From positions 6,014,001 through 6,078,000 of the forward strand of contig NZ_JARXYJ010000001.1 in the NCBI RefSeq assembly GCF_029894425.1: a DNA stretch of 64,000 nt, given 5' to 3'. A model generated the notes under the pieces. That model saw only the letters and a program-made list of their open reading frames with translations, did no database searches and was not told the DNA's origin. A program made the translations under genes and the position numbers. Of this stretch, positions 28,408 to 37,199 are shown piece after piece; the stretch's first letter is position 1; each line of letters begins with the position of its first letter. Source of the DNA: Streptomyces sp. SAI-127 (GTDB lineage: Bacteria > Actinomycetota > Actinomycetes > Streptomycetales > Streptomycetaceae).

Positions 28408-31400
28408 ATGAGCTTGCACGGTCTGCTCGACGCCGTCGTCAAGGACCCCGCCCTCGCGGAAGCGATCACGGCGGCCCAGGACGGCAACCGCATGCACGTC
28501 GACCTGGTCGGCCCACCGGCGGCCCGTCCCTTCGCGGTCGCCGCCCTCGCGCGGGAGGCCGGCCGGCCCGTGCTCGCGGTGACGGCGACGGGCCGCGAGG
28601 CGGAGGACCTGGCTGCGGCCCTGCGCTCCCTGCTCCCGTCGGAGGGGGTCGTGGAGTACCCGTCCTGGGAGACCCTCCCGCACGAGCGTCTCAGCCCCCG
28701 CAGCGACACCGTCGGCCGCCGTCTGGCCGTCCTGCGGCGTCTCGCCCACCCCCGCCCCGACGACCCCGAGACCGGTCCGGTCTCCGTGGTCGTCGCACCT
28801 GTACGGTCCGTGCTCCAGCCGCAGGTCAAGGGCCTCGGCGACCTGGAACCGGTCGCCCTGCGCACGGGGCAGACCGCCGACCTGAACACCATCGTGGAGG
28901 CTCTCGCCGCCGCCGCGTACGCGCGTGTGGAGCTCGTCGAGAAGCGCGGCGAGTTCGCCGTACGAGGCGGCATCCTCGACGTCTTCCCGCCCACCGAGGA
29001 ACACCCCTTGCGCGTCGAGTTCTGGGGCGACGACGTCGAGGAGATCCGCTACTTCAAGGTCGCCGACCAGCGCTCCCTGGAAGTCGCCGAACACGGCCTG
29101 TGGGCCCCGCCCTGCCGCGAACTGCTCCTGACGGACGACGTACGTGCCCGCGCGCGTGCCCTCGCCGAGGAGCACCCCGAGCTCGGCGAACTGCTCGGCA
29201 GGATCGGCGAGGGGATCGCCGTGGAGGGCATGGAGTCCCTGGCCCCCGTCCTCGTCGACGACATGGAGCTCCTGATCGACGTCCTGCCCAAGGGCGCCAT
29301 GGCCGTCGTGTGCGACCCGGAGCGGGTCCGCACGCGTGCGTCCGACCTCGTGGCCACCTCGCAGGAGTTCCTCCAGGCGTCCTGGGCGGCCACCGCGGGC
29401 GGCGGCGAGGCGCCCATCGACGTCGGCGCGGCCTCCCTGTGGTCCATCGCCGACGTCCGCGACCGCGCGCGCGAGCTGGACATGATGTGGTGGTCGGTGT
29501 CGCCGTTCGCGGCGGATCTCGAACTGGAGGCGGACACCCTCCAGCTGGGCATGCACGCCCCCGAGACCTACCGCGGCGACACCGCCAAGGCCCTCGCCGA
29601 CACCAAGGGCTGGCTCGCCGACGGCTGGCGCGCGGTCTTCGTGACCGAGGCGCACGGCCCCGCGGCCCGTACCGTCGAGGTGCTCGGCGGCGAGGGCATC
29701 GCGGCCCGCCTGGACGCGGAGCTCGCGTCCTTGAGCCCGTCCGTCGTGCACGTGGCGTGCGGCTCGATCGAGTACGGCTTCGTCGACCCGGCGCTGAGAC
29801 TCGCCGTGCTGACCGAGACCGACCTGACCGGCCAGAAGGCGGCCGGCAAGGACGGCGCCCGGATGCCCGCCCGGCGCCGCAAGACGATCGACCCGCTCAC
29901 CCTGGAGACGGGCGACTACATCGTCCACGAACAACACGGCGTCGGCCGCTACATCGAGATGGTCCAGCGGACCGTGCAGGGCGCCACGCGCGAGTACCTC
30001 GTCGTCGAGTACGCCCCCGCCAAGCGCGGCCAGCCCGGCGACCGGCTCTACATCCCCACCGACCAGCTTGAGCAGATCACCAAGTACGTCGGCGGCGAGG
30101 CCCCCACCCTGCACCGCCTCGGCGGCGCCGACTGGACCAAGACCAAGGCGCGCGCGAAGAAGGCCGTCAAGGAGATCGCCGCCGACCTGATCAGGCTGTA
30201 CAGCGCGCGCATGGCGGCCCCCGGGCACACCTTCGGCCCGGACACCCCGTGGCAGCGCGAGCTGGAGGACGCCTTCCCGTACGCCGAGACGCCCGACCAG
30301 CTGACCACCATCGCCGAGGTCAAGGAGGACATGGAGAAGTCGATCCCCATGGACCGCCTGGTCTGCGGCGACGTCGGATACGGCAAGACCGAGATCGCGG
30401 TCAGGGCCGCCTTCAAGGCCGTACAGGACGGCAAGCAGGTGGCCGTCCTCGTACCGACGACCCTGCTGGTGCAGCAGCACTTCGGGACGTTCTCCGAGCG
30501 GTATTCGCAGTTCCCGGTGGTCGTGAAGGCGCTCAGCCGCTTCCAGACCGACACCGAGGCGAAGGCCGTCCTGGAGGGGCTGCGCGAGGGTTCGGTGGAC
30601 GTCGTCATCGGCACCCACCGCCTGTTCTCCTCGGAGACCAAGTTCAAGAACCTCGGCCTGGTCGTCGTCGACGAGGAGCAGCGCTTCGGCGTCGAGCACA
30701 AGGAGCAGCTGAAGAAGCTCCGCGCGAACGTCGACGTGCTGACCATGTCCGCGACCCCCATCCCGCGCACCCTGGAGATGGCGGTCACCGGCATCCGCGA
30801 GATGTCGACGATCACCACACCCCCGGAGGAGCGCCACCCGGTGCTCACCTTCGTCGGGCCGTACGAGGAGAAGCAGATCGGCGCGGCCATCCGTCGTGAA
30901 CTGCTGCGCGAGGGCCAGGTCTTCTACATCCACAACCGCGTCGAGTCGATCGACCGGGCGGCTTCGCGCCTGCGCGAGATCGTCCCCGAGGCGCGCATCG
31001 CGACCGCCCACGGCCAGATGTCGGAGCAGGCCCTCGAGCAGGTCGTCGTCGACTTCTGGGAGAAGAAGTTCGACGTGCTGGTGTCGACCACGATCGTCGA
31101 GTCGGGCATCGACATCTCGAACGCGAACACATTGATCGTGGAGCGCGGCGACAACTTCGGCCTGTCCCAGCTGCACCAGCTGCGCGGCCGGGTGGGGCGC
31201 GGCCGCGAGCGGGGCTACGCCTACTTCCTGTACCCGCCGGAGAAGCCGCTGACCGAGACCGCGCACGAGCGGCTCGCCACCATCGCCCAGCACACCGAGA
31301 TGGGCGCGGGCATGTACGTCGCGATGAAGGACCTGGAGATCCGCGGCGCGGGCAACCTCCTCGGCGGCGAACAGTCCGGGCACATCGCGGGCGTCGGTTT

Positions 31401-31938
31401 CGATCTGTACGTCCGGATGGTCGGCGAGGCCGTGGCGGACTACCGGGCCTCTCTGGAGGGCGGTGTCGAGGAGGAGCCGCCGCTGGAGGTCAAGATCGAG
31501 CTCCCGGTCGACGCGCACGTCCCGCACGACTACGCGCCGGGCGAGCGGCTGCGTCTGCAGGCCTACCGCGCCATCGCCTCGGTGAACACCGAGGAGGACG
31601 TCAAGGCCGTGCGGGAGGAACTCGTCGACCGCTACGGCAAGTTGCCCGAGCCGGTGGAGAACCTGCTGCTGGTGGCGGGGCTCCGGATGCTCGCACGCGC
31701 GTGTGGCGTCGGCGAGATCGTCCTCCAGGGCACCAACATCCGCTTCGCGCCGGTGGAGTTGCGGGAATCGCAGGAGTTGCGGGTCAAGCGGCTCTACCCG
31801 GGCACGGTCATCAAGCCGGCCGCGCACCAGGTGCTGGTGCCACGCCCGAAGACGGCGAAGGTGGGCGGAAAGCCGCTGGTCGGGCGGGAGTTGCTCGGCT
31901 GGGTGGGCGAGTTCCTCACGTCGATCCTGGGGTCGTGA
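28408..31938 (+). CDS. mfd: Transcription-repair coupling factor
   Basis: 1,176 aa from the ATG at 28408 (M-S-L-H-G-L-L). It removes RNA polymerase stalled at lesions and recruits UvrABC. The N-terminal UvrB-like part is followed by a CarD-like RNAP-interaction domain (GDYIVHEQHGVGRYIEM, ~505-570), RecG-like translocase motifs (CGDVGYGKTEIAVR near 653, VVVDEEQRFGVEHKE, T-M-S-A-T-P-I-P-R-T), the helicase C domain and a C-terminal TRCF domain. The ribosome binding site is weak. DnaA boxes upstream suggest a link to replication. Confidence 0.96.
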   Translation: MSLHGLLDAVVKDPALAEAITAAQDGNRMHVDLVGPPAARPFAVAALAREAGRPVLAVTATGREAEDLAAALRSLLPSEGVVEYPSWETLPHERLSPRSDTVGRRLAVLRRLAHPRPDDPETGPVSVVVAPVRSVLQPQVKGLGDLEPVALRTGQTADLNTIVEALAAAAYARVELVEKRGEFAVRGGILDVFPPTEEHPLRVEFWGDDVEEIRYFKVADQRSLEVAEHGLWAPPCRELLLTDDVRARARALAEEHPELGELLGRIGEGIAVEGMESLAPVLVDDMELLIDVLPKGAMAVVCDPERVRTRASDLVATSQEFLQASWAATAGGGEAPIDVGAASLWSIADVRDRARELDMMWWSVSPFAADLELEADTLQLGMHAPETYRGDTAKALADTKGWLADGWRAVFVTEAHGPAARTVEVLGGEGIAARLDAELASLSPSVVHVACGSIEYGFVDPALRLAVLTETDLTGQKAAGKDGARMPARRRKTIDPLTLETGDYIVHEQHGVGRYIEMVQRTVQGATREYLVVEYAPAKRGQPGDRLYIPTDQLEQITKYVGGEAPTLHRLGGADWTKTKARAKKAVKEIAADLIRLYSARMAAPGHTFGPDTPWQRELEDAFPYAETPDQLTTIAEVKEDMEKSIPMDRLVCGDVGYGKTEIAVRAAFKAVQDGKQVAVLVPTTLLVQQHFGTFSERYSQFPVVVKALSRFQTDTEAKAVLEGLREGSVDVVIGTHRLFSSETKFKNLGLVVVDEEQRFGVEHKEQLKKLRANVDVLTMSATPIPRTLEMAVTGIREMSTITTPPEERHPVLTFVGPYEEKQIGAAIRRELLREGQVFYIHNRVESIDRAASRLREIVPEARIATAHGQMSEQALEQVVVDFWEKKFDVLVSTTIVESGIDISNANTLIVERGDNFGLSQLHQLRGRVGRGRERGYAYFLYPPEKPLTETAHERLATIAQHTEMGAGMYVAMKDLEIRGAGNLLGGEQSGHIAGVGFDLYVRMVGEAVADYRASLEGGVEEEPPLEVKIELPVDAHVPHDYAPGERLRLQAYRAIASVNTEEDVKAVREELVDRYGKLPEPVENLLLVAGLRMLARACGVGEIVLQGTNIRFAPVELRESQELRVKRLYPGTVIKPAAHQVLVPRPKTAKVGGKPLVGRELLGWVGEFLTSILGS

Positions 31939-32001
31939 CGGCGGGGGACCGTGACCGAGTGGCTTCGGCGATGTGAGGCGCGGTCGGGCCACTCGGTGTG
32001 C

Positions 32002-32604
32002 TCAGGGCGTGCGGAACAAGGTGGTCGCGAGGGTACGGAACACCTCCTCGGGGTCACGGCCGCCGACCGGGCCGTCCAGGTTGTGGCTGAGGAGCAGGGT
32101 GGCGAAGCCGTGGGCGAGGGACCAGGCGGCGACCCCCGCGAGGCGGCTGTCGATGCCGAAGTCCTCGGCGTGAACGCCTGAGACCGAGGCGCGCAGGGCG
32201 TCGGTGGCCAGGGCGCGGGCCGTGGTGAGCTCGAGGTCGTCGGCGCGCAGCAGTCCGGGCGCGAACATCACCTGGAAGTGGGCCGGGTGTTCGCGGGCGA
32301 AGCGCACATAGCGCACGCCCGCGTCCTTGAGGTCCGAGGCGTCGTTGAGGGCGGCCGCGAGCAGCGCGAAGCCTTCGGCGGCGATCGCCGTCAGGAGCCC
32401 GGTGCGGTCCCTGAAGTGGTGGGCCGGCGCCGCGTGCGAGACACCGGCGCGGCGCGCCAGATCGCGCAGGCTCAGCCCGGCGGGACCGTCGGCGGTGATG
32501 ACGTCGAGGGCGGCGGTGAGGATCGCGCGGCGGAGATCGCCGTGGTGGTAGGGGCGGTGCTGCTTGTCGGGGTGGTTCGGCCTGTCGGTTTCCGCGGATG
32601 CCAT
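32002..32604 (-). CDS. TetR-family regulator with WHG-type C-terminal domain
   Basis: 200 aa. The HTH lies near residues 40-62 (LSLRDLARRAGVSHAAPAHHF), after the YHHGDLRRAILTAALDVI helix typical of this TetR subgroup. The C-terminal region (about 85-195) with YVRFAREHPAHFQVMF fits the WHG/TetR_C_33 domain. It is divergent from the SCO6745-like gene, and two near-identical operator-like repeats lie between them, so autoregulation and control of the neighbour are likely. Confidence 0.9.
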   Translation of the reverse strand: MASAETDRPNHPDKQHRPYHHGDLRRAILTAALDVITADGPAGLSLRDLARRAGVSHAAPAHHFRDRTGLLTAIAAEGFALLAAALNDASDLKDAGVRYVRFAREHPAHFQVMFAPGLLRADDLELTTARALATDALRASVSGVHAEDFGIDSRLAGVAAWSLAHGFATLLLSHNLDGPVGGRDPEEVFRTLATTLFRTP

Positions 32605-32622
32605 GGACAGAGCGTACGCCCG

Positions 32623-32676
32623 ATCTAGGCATTGACAAGTTCGGGCTGCCGGGGCAATCTAGTCAGTGTCAAGTTC
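32623..32676. promoter_or_regulatory. Two direct repeats (putative TetR operators) over a promoter
   Basis: ATCTAGGCATTGACAAGTTC (32623-32642) and ATCTAGTCAGTGTCAAGTTC (32657-32676) match at 17 of 20 positions. Each core (CTAGNCANTGNCAAG) is itself pseudo-palindromic. The first copy contains a consensus -35 TTGACA (32633-32638) for the rightward gene and the second overlaps the -10 position. Binding would block the promoter. Confidence 0.65.
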
Positions 32677-32721
32677 CCTGGAGGGTTCGAGGGGACTTCG
32701 CTGACGACGGGGAGGCATGTC

Positions 32722-33636
32722 ATGTCGAAGCACGACGGCGGGACCGAGGTGGAGACCGGCGGGGCGGGGCAGGCTGTGGAGCCGGCCCGCGTGCGCCAGC
32801 TCTGGCACCTGCTGGAACCCCTGCACGCGGTGCTCTACTACGCGCCGGAGGTCTTCGAGGAGGCGGCAGCGCTCGGCTACGTCACGAAGGAGCGCTGGCC
32901 GAGCTACTTCCCCCTGCGCGCTGCACCGTTGGGGCCGGTCGGCGCCGAGCAGGTGGCGTCCGCCTTCTACAGCTTCAGCCCCCGCATGGTCGCCGAGCAC
33001 ATCGACTCCGCGTGGGCGGCCGCCGAGCCCGGCGCGGTGCTGGCGGCGAGGCTGCGGGGGATCGACCGGGCCTACCGCGCGATATTCGGTGACCGCGTCG
33101 ACAGCCCCGAGTTGGTGGAGGCCGCCGGCCTCGCCCGGCGCGCGGCCGAGGCGGTGAACACCGCGGGCCGTCCGCTCGCCGCGGCCAACGTCGCGCTGGA
33201 GTGGCCCGAGGCCCCTCATCTCCAGCTGTGGCAGGCGGCGACGATCCTGCGCGAGCACCGCGGCGACGGCCACATAGCGGCCCTGCTCGTGGCAGGCCTC
33301 GACCCGGTCGAGTCGCTCGTCTCCTTCGCCGCGATCGGCGCCGCGTCCGTGGAACGCTTCGGGAGCCGAGGCTGGAGCGCGACGGAATGGGAGGCCGCGC
33401 GCGGGCGCCTGACGGCCCGTGGCCTGCTCGACGAGACCGGCGAGGCCACGGAAGCCGGCCGCGACCTGCGTCACCGCGTGGAACGCCACACCGACCAACT
33501 CGCCGCCGCACCCTGGCAGTTGCTGGGGGCGGCCGACACGGCCCGGCTCGCGGATCTGCTCGGCGACTTCTGGGTCGCGGTGCTGTCCTCCGGGCTGCTT
33601 CCGTCGGAGACGACCCTGGGCATCGGCAAGGTCTGA
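32722..33636 (+). CDS. SCO6745 family protein (helical, winged-helix-like)
   Basis: 304 aa from the ATG at 32722, preceded by GGGGAGG. It begins with a Gly-rich tail, then LWHLLEPLHAVLYYAPEV, the start of the conserved actinobacterial SCO6745/SalK-type family. Further conserved blocks are F-Y-S-F-S-P-R-M-V and H-I-A-A-L-L-V-A-G-L-D-P-V-E. The biochemical function of the family is not known. No export signal or membrane helix is visible. Expression is probably repressed by the divergent TetR. Confidence 0.82.
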   Translation: MSKHDGGTEVETGGAGQAVEPARVRQLWHLLEPLHAVLYYAPEVFEEAAALGYVTKERWPSYFPLRAAPLGPVGAEQVASAFYSFSPRMVAEHIDSAWAAAEPGAVLAARLRGIDRAYRAIFGDRVDSPELVEAAGLARRAAEAVNTAGRPLAAANVALEWPEAPHLQLWQAATILREHRGDGHIAALLVAGLDPVESLVSFAAIGAASVERFGSRGWSATEWEAARGRLTARGLLDETGEATEAGRDLRHRVERHTDQLAAAPWQLLGAADTARLADLLGDFWVAVLSSGLLPSETTLGIGKV

Positions 33637-33654
33637 CCGTGATAGTCAGGACGG

Positions 33655-34254
33655 ATGTTCGGACAACTTCCGCTTGAGGAGCAACTGGACGCGTTCCGTT
33701 CCGCGCTCGGCCGGAACGAGACCCTGACCGAGGTGATGGCCAGGACGGCGACGCTTGACCTGCCGGGCTGGTACGTGACGGCGGGCTGCCTGTTCCAGAC
33801 CGTGTGGAACGTGGCCACCGGCAGACCCCCGACCCGGGGCATCAGGGACTACGACGTCTTCTACTTCGACGACACCGATCTCTCCTGGGCGGCCGAGGAC
33901 GCCGTCATCAAGGCGGGACAGGAAGTGTTCGCAGGCTTGCAAGCCGAGGTGGAGATCCGCAACGAGGCCCGGGTGCACCTCTGGTACGAGCGGAAGTTCG
34001 GAGTGCCCTGCCCGCCGTACGACTCCACCGAGTCCGCCATCGACCGCTTCGCCGCGACGACTTGCTGTCTGGGCGTGCGGCTCGAACCCGACGGGACGTG
34101 GCGCGTCTACGCACCCCACGGGCTGTCCGACGTGTTCAACCTCGTGGTCCGCCCCAACCCCGTGCTCGCTCCGAGAGAGGTCTACGAGGCGAAGGCCGCG
34201 CGCTGGAAGGAGGAATGGCCCGAGCTCAGGGTGCTGCCGTGGCCTGTGAAGTGA
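33655..34254 (+). CDS. Nucleotidyltransferase-like protein (NTP_transf_6 family)
   Basis: 199 aa. GWYVTAGCLFQTVWN (about 39-53), followed by IRDYDVFYFDDTDLSWAAED (63-82) with paired acidic residues, is the NTP_transf_6 signature. The second half has the family's C-P-P-Y-D-S-T-E-S-A-I-D-R-F and N-L-V-V-R-P-N-P blocks. Members adopt a nucleotidyltransferase fold of the kind seen in MNT/MenA-type enzymes; substrate is unknown. It starts 18 bp after the SCO6745-like gene and may be cotranscribed. It converges on a small antitoxin-like gene. Confidence 0.83.
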   Translation: MFGQLPLEEQLDAFRSALGRNETLTEVMARTATLDLPGWYVTAGCLFQTVWNVATGRPPTRGIRDYDVFYFDDTDLSWAAEDAVIKAGQEVFAGLQAEVEIRNEARVHLWYERKFGVPCPPYDSTESAIDRFAATTCCLGVRLEPDGTWRVYAPHGLSDVFNLVVRPNPVLAPREVYEAKAARWKEEWPELRVLPWPVK

Positions 34255-34256
34255 AG

Positions 34257-34287
34257 CCGCCCGCGGGAGGCGAACCTCCGCGGACGG
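34257..34287. terminator. Hairpin between convergent genes
   Basis: A ~13-bp stem starting CCGCCCGCGGGAGG around CGAA lies between the nucleotidyltransferase and the antitoxin-like gene. There is no T-run. Confidence 0.6.
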
Positions 34288-34307
34288 TCCTCCATGGGTC
34301 TTCGGCC

Positions 34308-34493
34308 TTACGGTTGCTCGGGCCTGTCGCGATCCATGCCGAGCGACCCTTCGATCTTCTGCTGTGCGTCGTCGACCTGGCTCTCGTACTTGTTGCCCGT
34401 CCGCTCGTTGGCCTTCCGTTCCGCCACGTCGGACATTTCCTTGGTCTTGTCCTGCGCCTGGCGGTTGCTCTTGAACCTGTCGAAGATGCCCAT
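34308..34493 (-). CDS. Small MT0933-like antitoxin-family protein
   Basis: 61 aa from the ATG at 34493, which has GGAAGGAG six bases upstream. The sequence (MGIFDRFK, then D-V-A-E-R-K-A-N-E-R-T-G-N-K-Y-E-S-Q-V-D) matches the short actinobacterial family named after MT0933/Rv0910. In Mycobacterium tuberculosis, relatives pair with a toxin. No toxin gene of that type lies next to it here. It is highly charged, helical and probably disordered in part. Antitoxin function is inferred from the family only. Confidence 0.7.
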   Translation of the reverse strand: MGIFDRFKSNRQAQDKTKEMSDVAERKANERTGNKYESQVDDAQQKIEGSLGMDRDRPEQP

Positions 34494-34687
34494 CCAGAGC
34501 TCCTTCCGGAGGTGACTCAGAAACGACGATACGGCTGATATGTCCGCATTGCCCACCCGGAAGGGCCGTGGTCTGGACCTCCTGAATGCCGCGGTGCGCC
34601 CGCTCGTTTACGGTGTGCGCGACGCCGTACGGGGGAAAGCGCTCCCTGCGGGGGCCGGACCGGGTTGCAAGGGGAGGGGCGCACGTG

Positions 34688-35410
34688 ATGCGTCTGAGGG
34701 GCGGGGCCGCGGCCGCCGTCGTGCTGGTGTTCGCCGTGGCCGGGTGCAAGGCGGAGACGACCACAGGTTCCGGCGGGCCGGAGGAGACCGGGGGCGCGGG
34801 TGGTTCGGGCGCGGCCCTCACCGCCGCCGAGTCGCTCACCGTGAAGGGGCGGGCGCCCAAAACGGGTTACGGGCGCGACAGGTTCGGCACCGCGTGGGCG
34901 GACACGGACTCGAACGACTGCGACACCCGCGACGACATACTCAAACGCGATCTGGAGGACGTGAAGTTCACCCGCGGGGACTGCAAGGTGTCCTACGGCG
35001 TGCTCGAGTCGGACCCGTACTCGGGCAAGGAGGTGACCTACCGGCGCGGTCGCAGCCAGGTCGACATCGACCACGTGGTCGCGCTTTCCGACGCCTGGCA
35101 GAAGGGGGCAAAGTACTGGGAGCCCAGCAAGCGGATAGCTCTCGCCAACGACCCCCTCAACCTCCTCGCCGTCGACGCGAGCACCAACCGTTCCAAGGGG
35201 GACGGTGACACGGCGACCTGGCTGCCGCCGAACAAGGGGTACCGGTGCACGTATGTGGCCGCCCAGGTCGCCGTGAAGAAGAAGTACGACCTGTGGGTCA
35301 CGGCCGCCGAGAAGTCCGCGATGGAGAAGGTCCTCTCGGGCTGCCCCGGCCAGAAGCTTCCGGCCGGCGGCAATCCGACGGCGGCGCCGCCGCGGTTCCA
35401 CGCGGACTGA
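34688..35410 (+). CDS. Lipoprotein with HNH/DUF1524 nuclease domain
   Basis: 240 aa from the ATG at 34688, 8 bp after GGGGAGGGG. The N-terminus is a lipoprotein signal peptide with lipobox V-A-G-C (C20). After a Gly/Thr-rich linker, the domain shows G-Y-x-R-x-x-F-G-T-A-W-A-D, then V-D-I-D-H-V-V-A-L-S-D-A-W (about 125-137) and N-D-P-L-N-L-L-A-V-D-A-S-x-N-x-S-K, the DUF1524/GmrSD-C-type HNH signature with intact His and Asn. A membrane-anchored extracellular nuclease fits, perhaps for DNA scavenging. Such proteins are widespread in Streptomyces. Confidence 0.9.
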   Translation: MRLRGGAAAAVVLVFAVAGCKAETTTGSGGPEETGGAGGSGAALTAAESLTVKGRAPKTGYGRDRFGTAWADTDSNDCDTRDDILKRDLEDVKFTRGDCKVSYGVLESDPYSGKEVTYRRGRSQVDIDHVVALSDAWQKGAKYWEPSKRIALANDPLNLLAVDASTNRSKGDGDTATWLPPNKGYRCTYVAAQVAVKKKYDLWVTAAEKSAMEKVLSGCPGQKLPAGGNPTAAPPRFHAD

Positions 35411-35497
35411 ACCCTCGCGACGGTCGTAGCCCTCAGGGCTCGCGGGCGGGCGGGAAATGCGCTTTCCGGTGGGCGGGACCGCGCCTACGGTGATCGC

Positions 35498-36241
35498 ATG
35501 GAGCTGAAGGTGTCGAGTCTCGCCGAGCGTCCCGAGATGCGGGAGCGCGTTCTCGGCATGGCCAACAGCTGGCCGGAGTTCGTGACCGAGGACCTCGTGG
35601 GCAACGCCCACTACGGACGGATCTCCGCCGAACTCCCCGAGCATGTGCTGTTCGCCGAGGACGAGCGGGGCGAGATCGTCGCGCACGCCCACAGCGTCCC
35701 CTTTGCCCTCCATGCCGAGGACCGCGGGGAACTGCCCGCCCGGGGCTGGGACGAGATGCTGGTGTGGGCGTTCGAGGATCTGCGTCATGGCGTACGGCCC
35801 GACACGGTCAGCGCGATCTCGGTCGTCGTCGCCCCGCGCCTCCAGGGCCACGGCCTCTCCGGCCGGATGCTCTCGGCGATGCGTGACAACGCCCGCGCCC
35901 ACGGCTTCAGCGAGGTCGTCGCGCCGGTCCGCCCCAGCGCCAAGCACCTGGAACCGCATACGCCGATCCAGGAGTACGCCTACCGGGTACGACCCGACGG
36001 TCTGCCGTACGACCCCTGGCTGCGCGTCCACGCCCGTGTCGGCGGCGTCGTCCACGCGGTGGCACCGGCCTCCATGACGGTGTCCGGCTCGGTGGAGCAG
36101 TGGCGCCGCTGGACCGGACTGCCCTTCGACACCCAGGGCGACATCGAGGTGCCCGGGGCGCTGGTGCCGGTGCGGTGCGAGCCGGAGCGCGGGTACGCGG
36201 TGTACGTCGAGCCCAACGTGTGGATGCGGCACGCCCTTTGA
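35498..36241 (+). CDS. GNAT-family N-acetyltransferase
   Basis: 247 aa. The acetyl-CoA-binding motif A is S-V-V-V-A-P-R-L-Q-G-H-G-L-S-G-R-M-L near residues 108-125. The N-terminal strand set and a C-terminal ~70-residue extension with D-P-W-L-R-V-H complete the fold. The acceptor is unknown. It is a single gene that converges on the lipoprotein gene. Confidence 0.85.
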   Translation: MELKVSSLAERPEMRERVLGMANSWPEFVTEDLVGNAHYGRISAELPEHVLFAEDERGEIVAHAHSVPFALHAEDRGELPARGWDEMLVWAFEDLRHGVRPDTVSAISVVVAPRLQGHGLSGRMLSAMRDNARAHGFSEVVAPVRPSAKHLEPHTPIQEYAYRVRPDGLPYDPWLRVHARVGGVVHAVAPASMTVSGSVEQWRRWTGLPFDTQGDIEVPGALVPVRCEPERGYAVYVEPNVWMRHAL

Positions 36242-36299
36242 GCGTGCCGCATCCTGCTGCGTCCTGGTGTGTCCCAGTGCGGCGTGCGCTTCCGGTGGC

Positions 36300-37094
36300 T
36301 CAGCCGCCCAGGGCGTCGAGGTCCAGGATCTCGCCGGCCGGCTTCTTCGCCGGGACCGGTTCGTCGAAGTCGCTGAAGGTGACGGACCCCTGGTCCGCTC
36401 CGGCCGTGCTGTCGATCCGCAGCAGATACGGCTTGCCCTCGGTGGCGACATACAGCGTGTAGCGGTCCTTGCCGTCCTTCTCGTGCAGGGTGATCGCGGG
36501 CGCCCCGTCGACGGTGGCCGTGCTGCCGCGGCTCGCGTCGGAGTTGCTGTCCTCGGCGCCGTCGAGCACCGCGCCCAGGTCGCAGAAGTCCTCGAACTCC
36601 TTGGCGTCCTGACCCGTCGCCTTCGTCTTGGTCCACTTGCCGGCCAGCATGGCCACGGCCGCGTCGGTGTCCGCCTTCGACTCGCCCTCGCTCTGCTCAC
36701 GCAGGAGCGCCTCGTTGAACTTCATGTACACGATGTCGCCGGTCTTGATCAGCTCGGCCTTGCCCTTGCCGCCCATGCCGATGGTGCCGGCGCACTCGCC
36801 CTTCTTGTTCAGCAGGACGTCGAGGCTGATGGTGCCGCCGCTCTCGTCGTCGGGGATGGCGCCCTTCATTCGCAGCGAAGAGGCGCCGGTCGTGGCCTTT
36901 GTGGCCCGGTCGGCTATGTCGCCGCCGGTCAGCCCGGCGAACGGTTCCTTCTTCGCGGCCGACTTGCCCCGCTCGGCGGATGCGCTGGACGTGCTCGTCC
37001 TGCTGTCCGCCTTGTCCTGTCCCGGCTGGCAGCCGGTGAGTCCTGCGGTGGCCGCGGCGGCGATGCAGAGAGCGGCAAGTGCGGTACGACGCAT
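36300..37094 (-). CDS. Secreted lipoprotein, LppX/LprAFG-like
   Basis: 264 aa with a lipoprotein signal peptide and lipobox L-T-G-C (C22). A Ser/Lys-rich linker (23-50) precedes a domain of repeated beta-strand segments (SSLRMKGAIPDDESGGTISL, D-I-V-Y-M-K-F-N-E). It resembles the half-barrel LppX/LprAFG lipid-carrier fold found in many Streptomyces lipoproteins. The function is probably binding of a hydrophobic ligand; this is inferred from the fold. It lies 105 bp downstream of the next gene on the same strand. Confidence 0.8.
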   Translation of the reverse strand: MRRTALAALCIAAAATAGLTGCQPGQDKADSRTSTSSASAERGKSAAKKEPFAGLTGGDIADRATKATTGASSLRMKGAIPDDESGGTISLDVLLNKKGECAGTIGMGGKGKAELIKTGDIVYMKFNEALLREQSEGESKADTDAAVAMLAGKWTKTKATGQDAKEFEDFCDLGAVLDGAEDSNSDASRGSTATVDGAPAITLHEKDGKDRYTLYVATEGKPYLLRIDSTAGADQGSVTFSDFDEPVPAKKPAGEILDLDALGG

Positions 37095-37199
37095 GGTGAT
37101 TCCTTGGTGGGGATGCGGTGAGGTGATGGTGCGGGGCGCGCCGTGCGTGGGTCGCGCCGCTCGTGGTGAGTGAACGGAGGCGGAAGCGGTCCGGCCGGG

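Noticed and set aside
28189..31992. 1,267-residue open frame antisense to mfd (and similar long frames opposite the ABC permeases and 42.5-45.5 kb)
   Set aside because: All lie opposite well-supported genes, have unnatural Gly/Val/Asp/Arg/His composition and cross gene boundaries.
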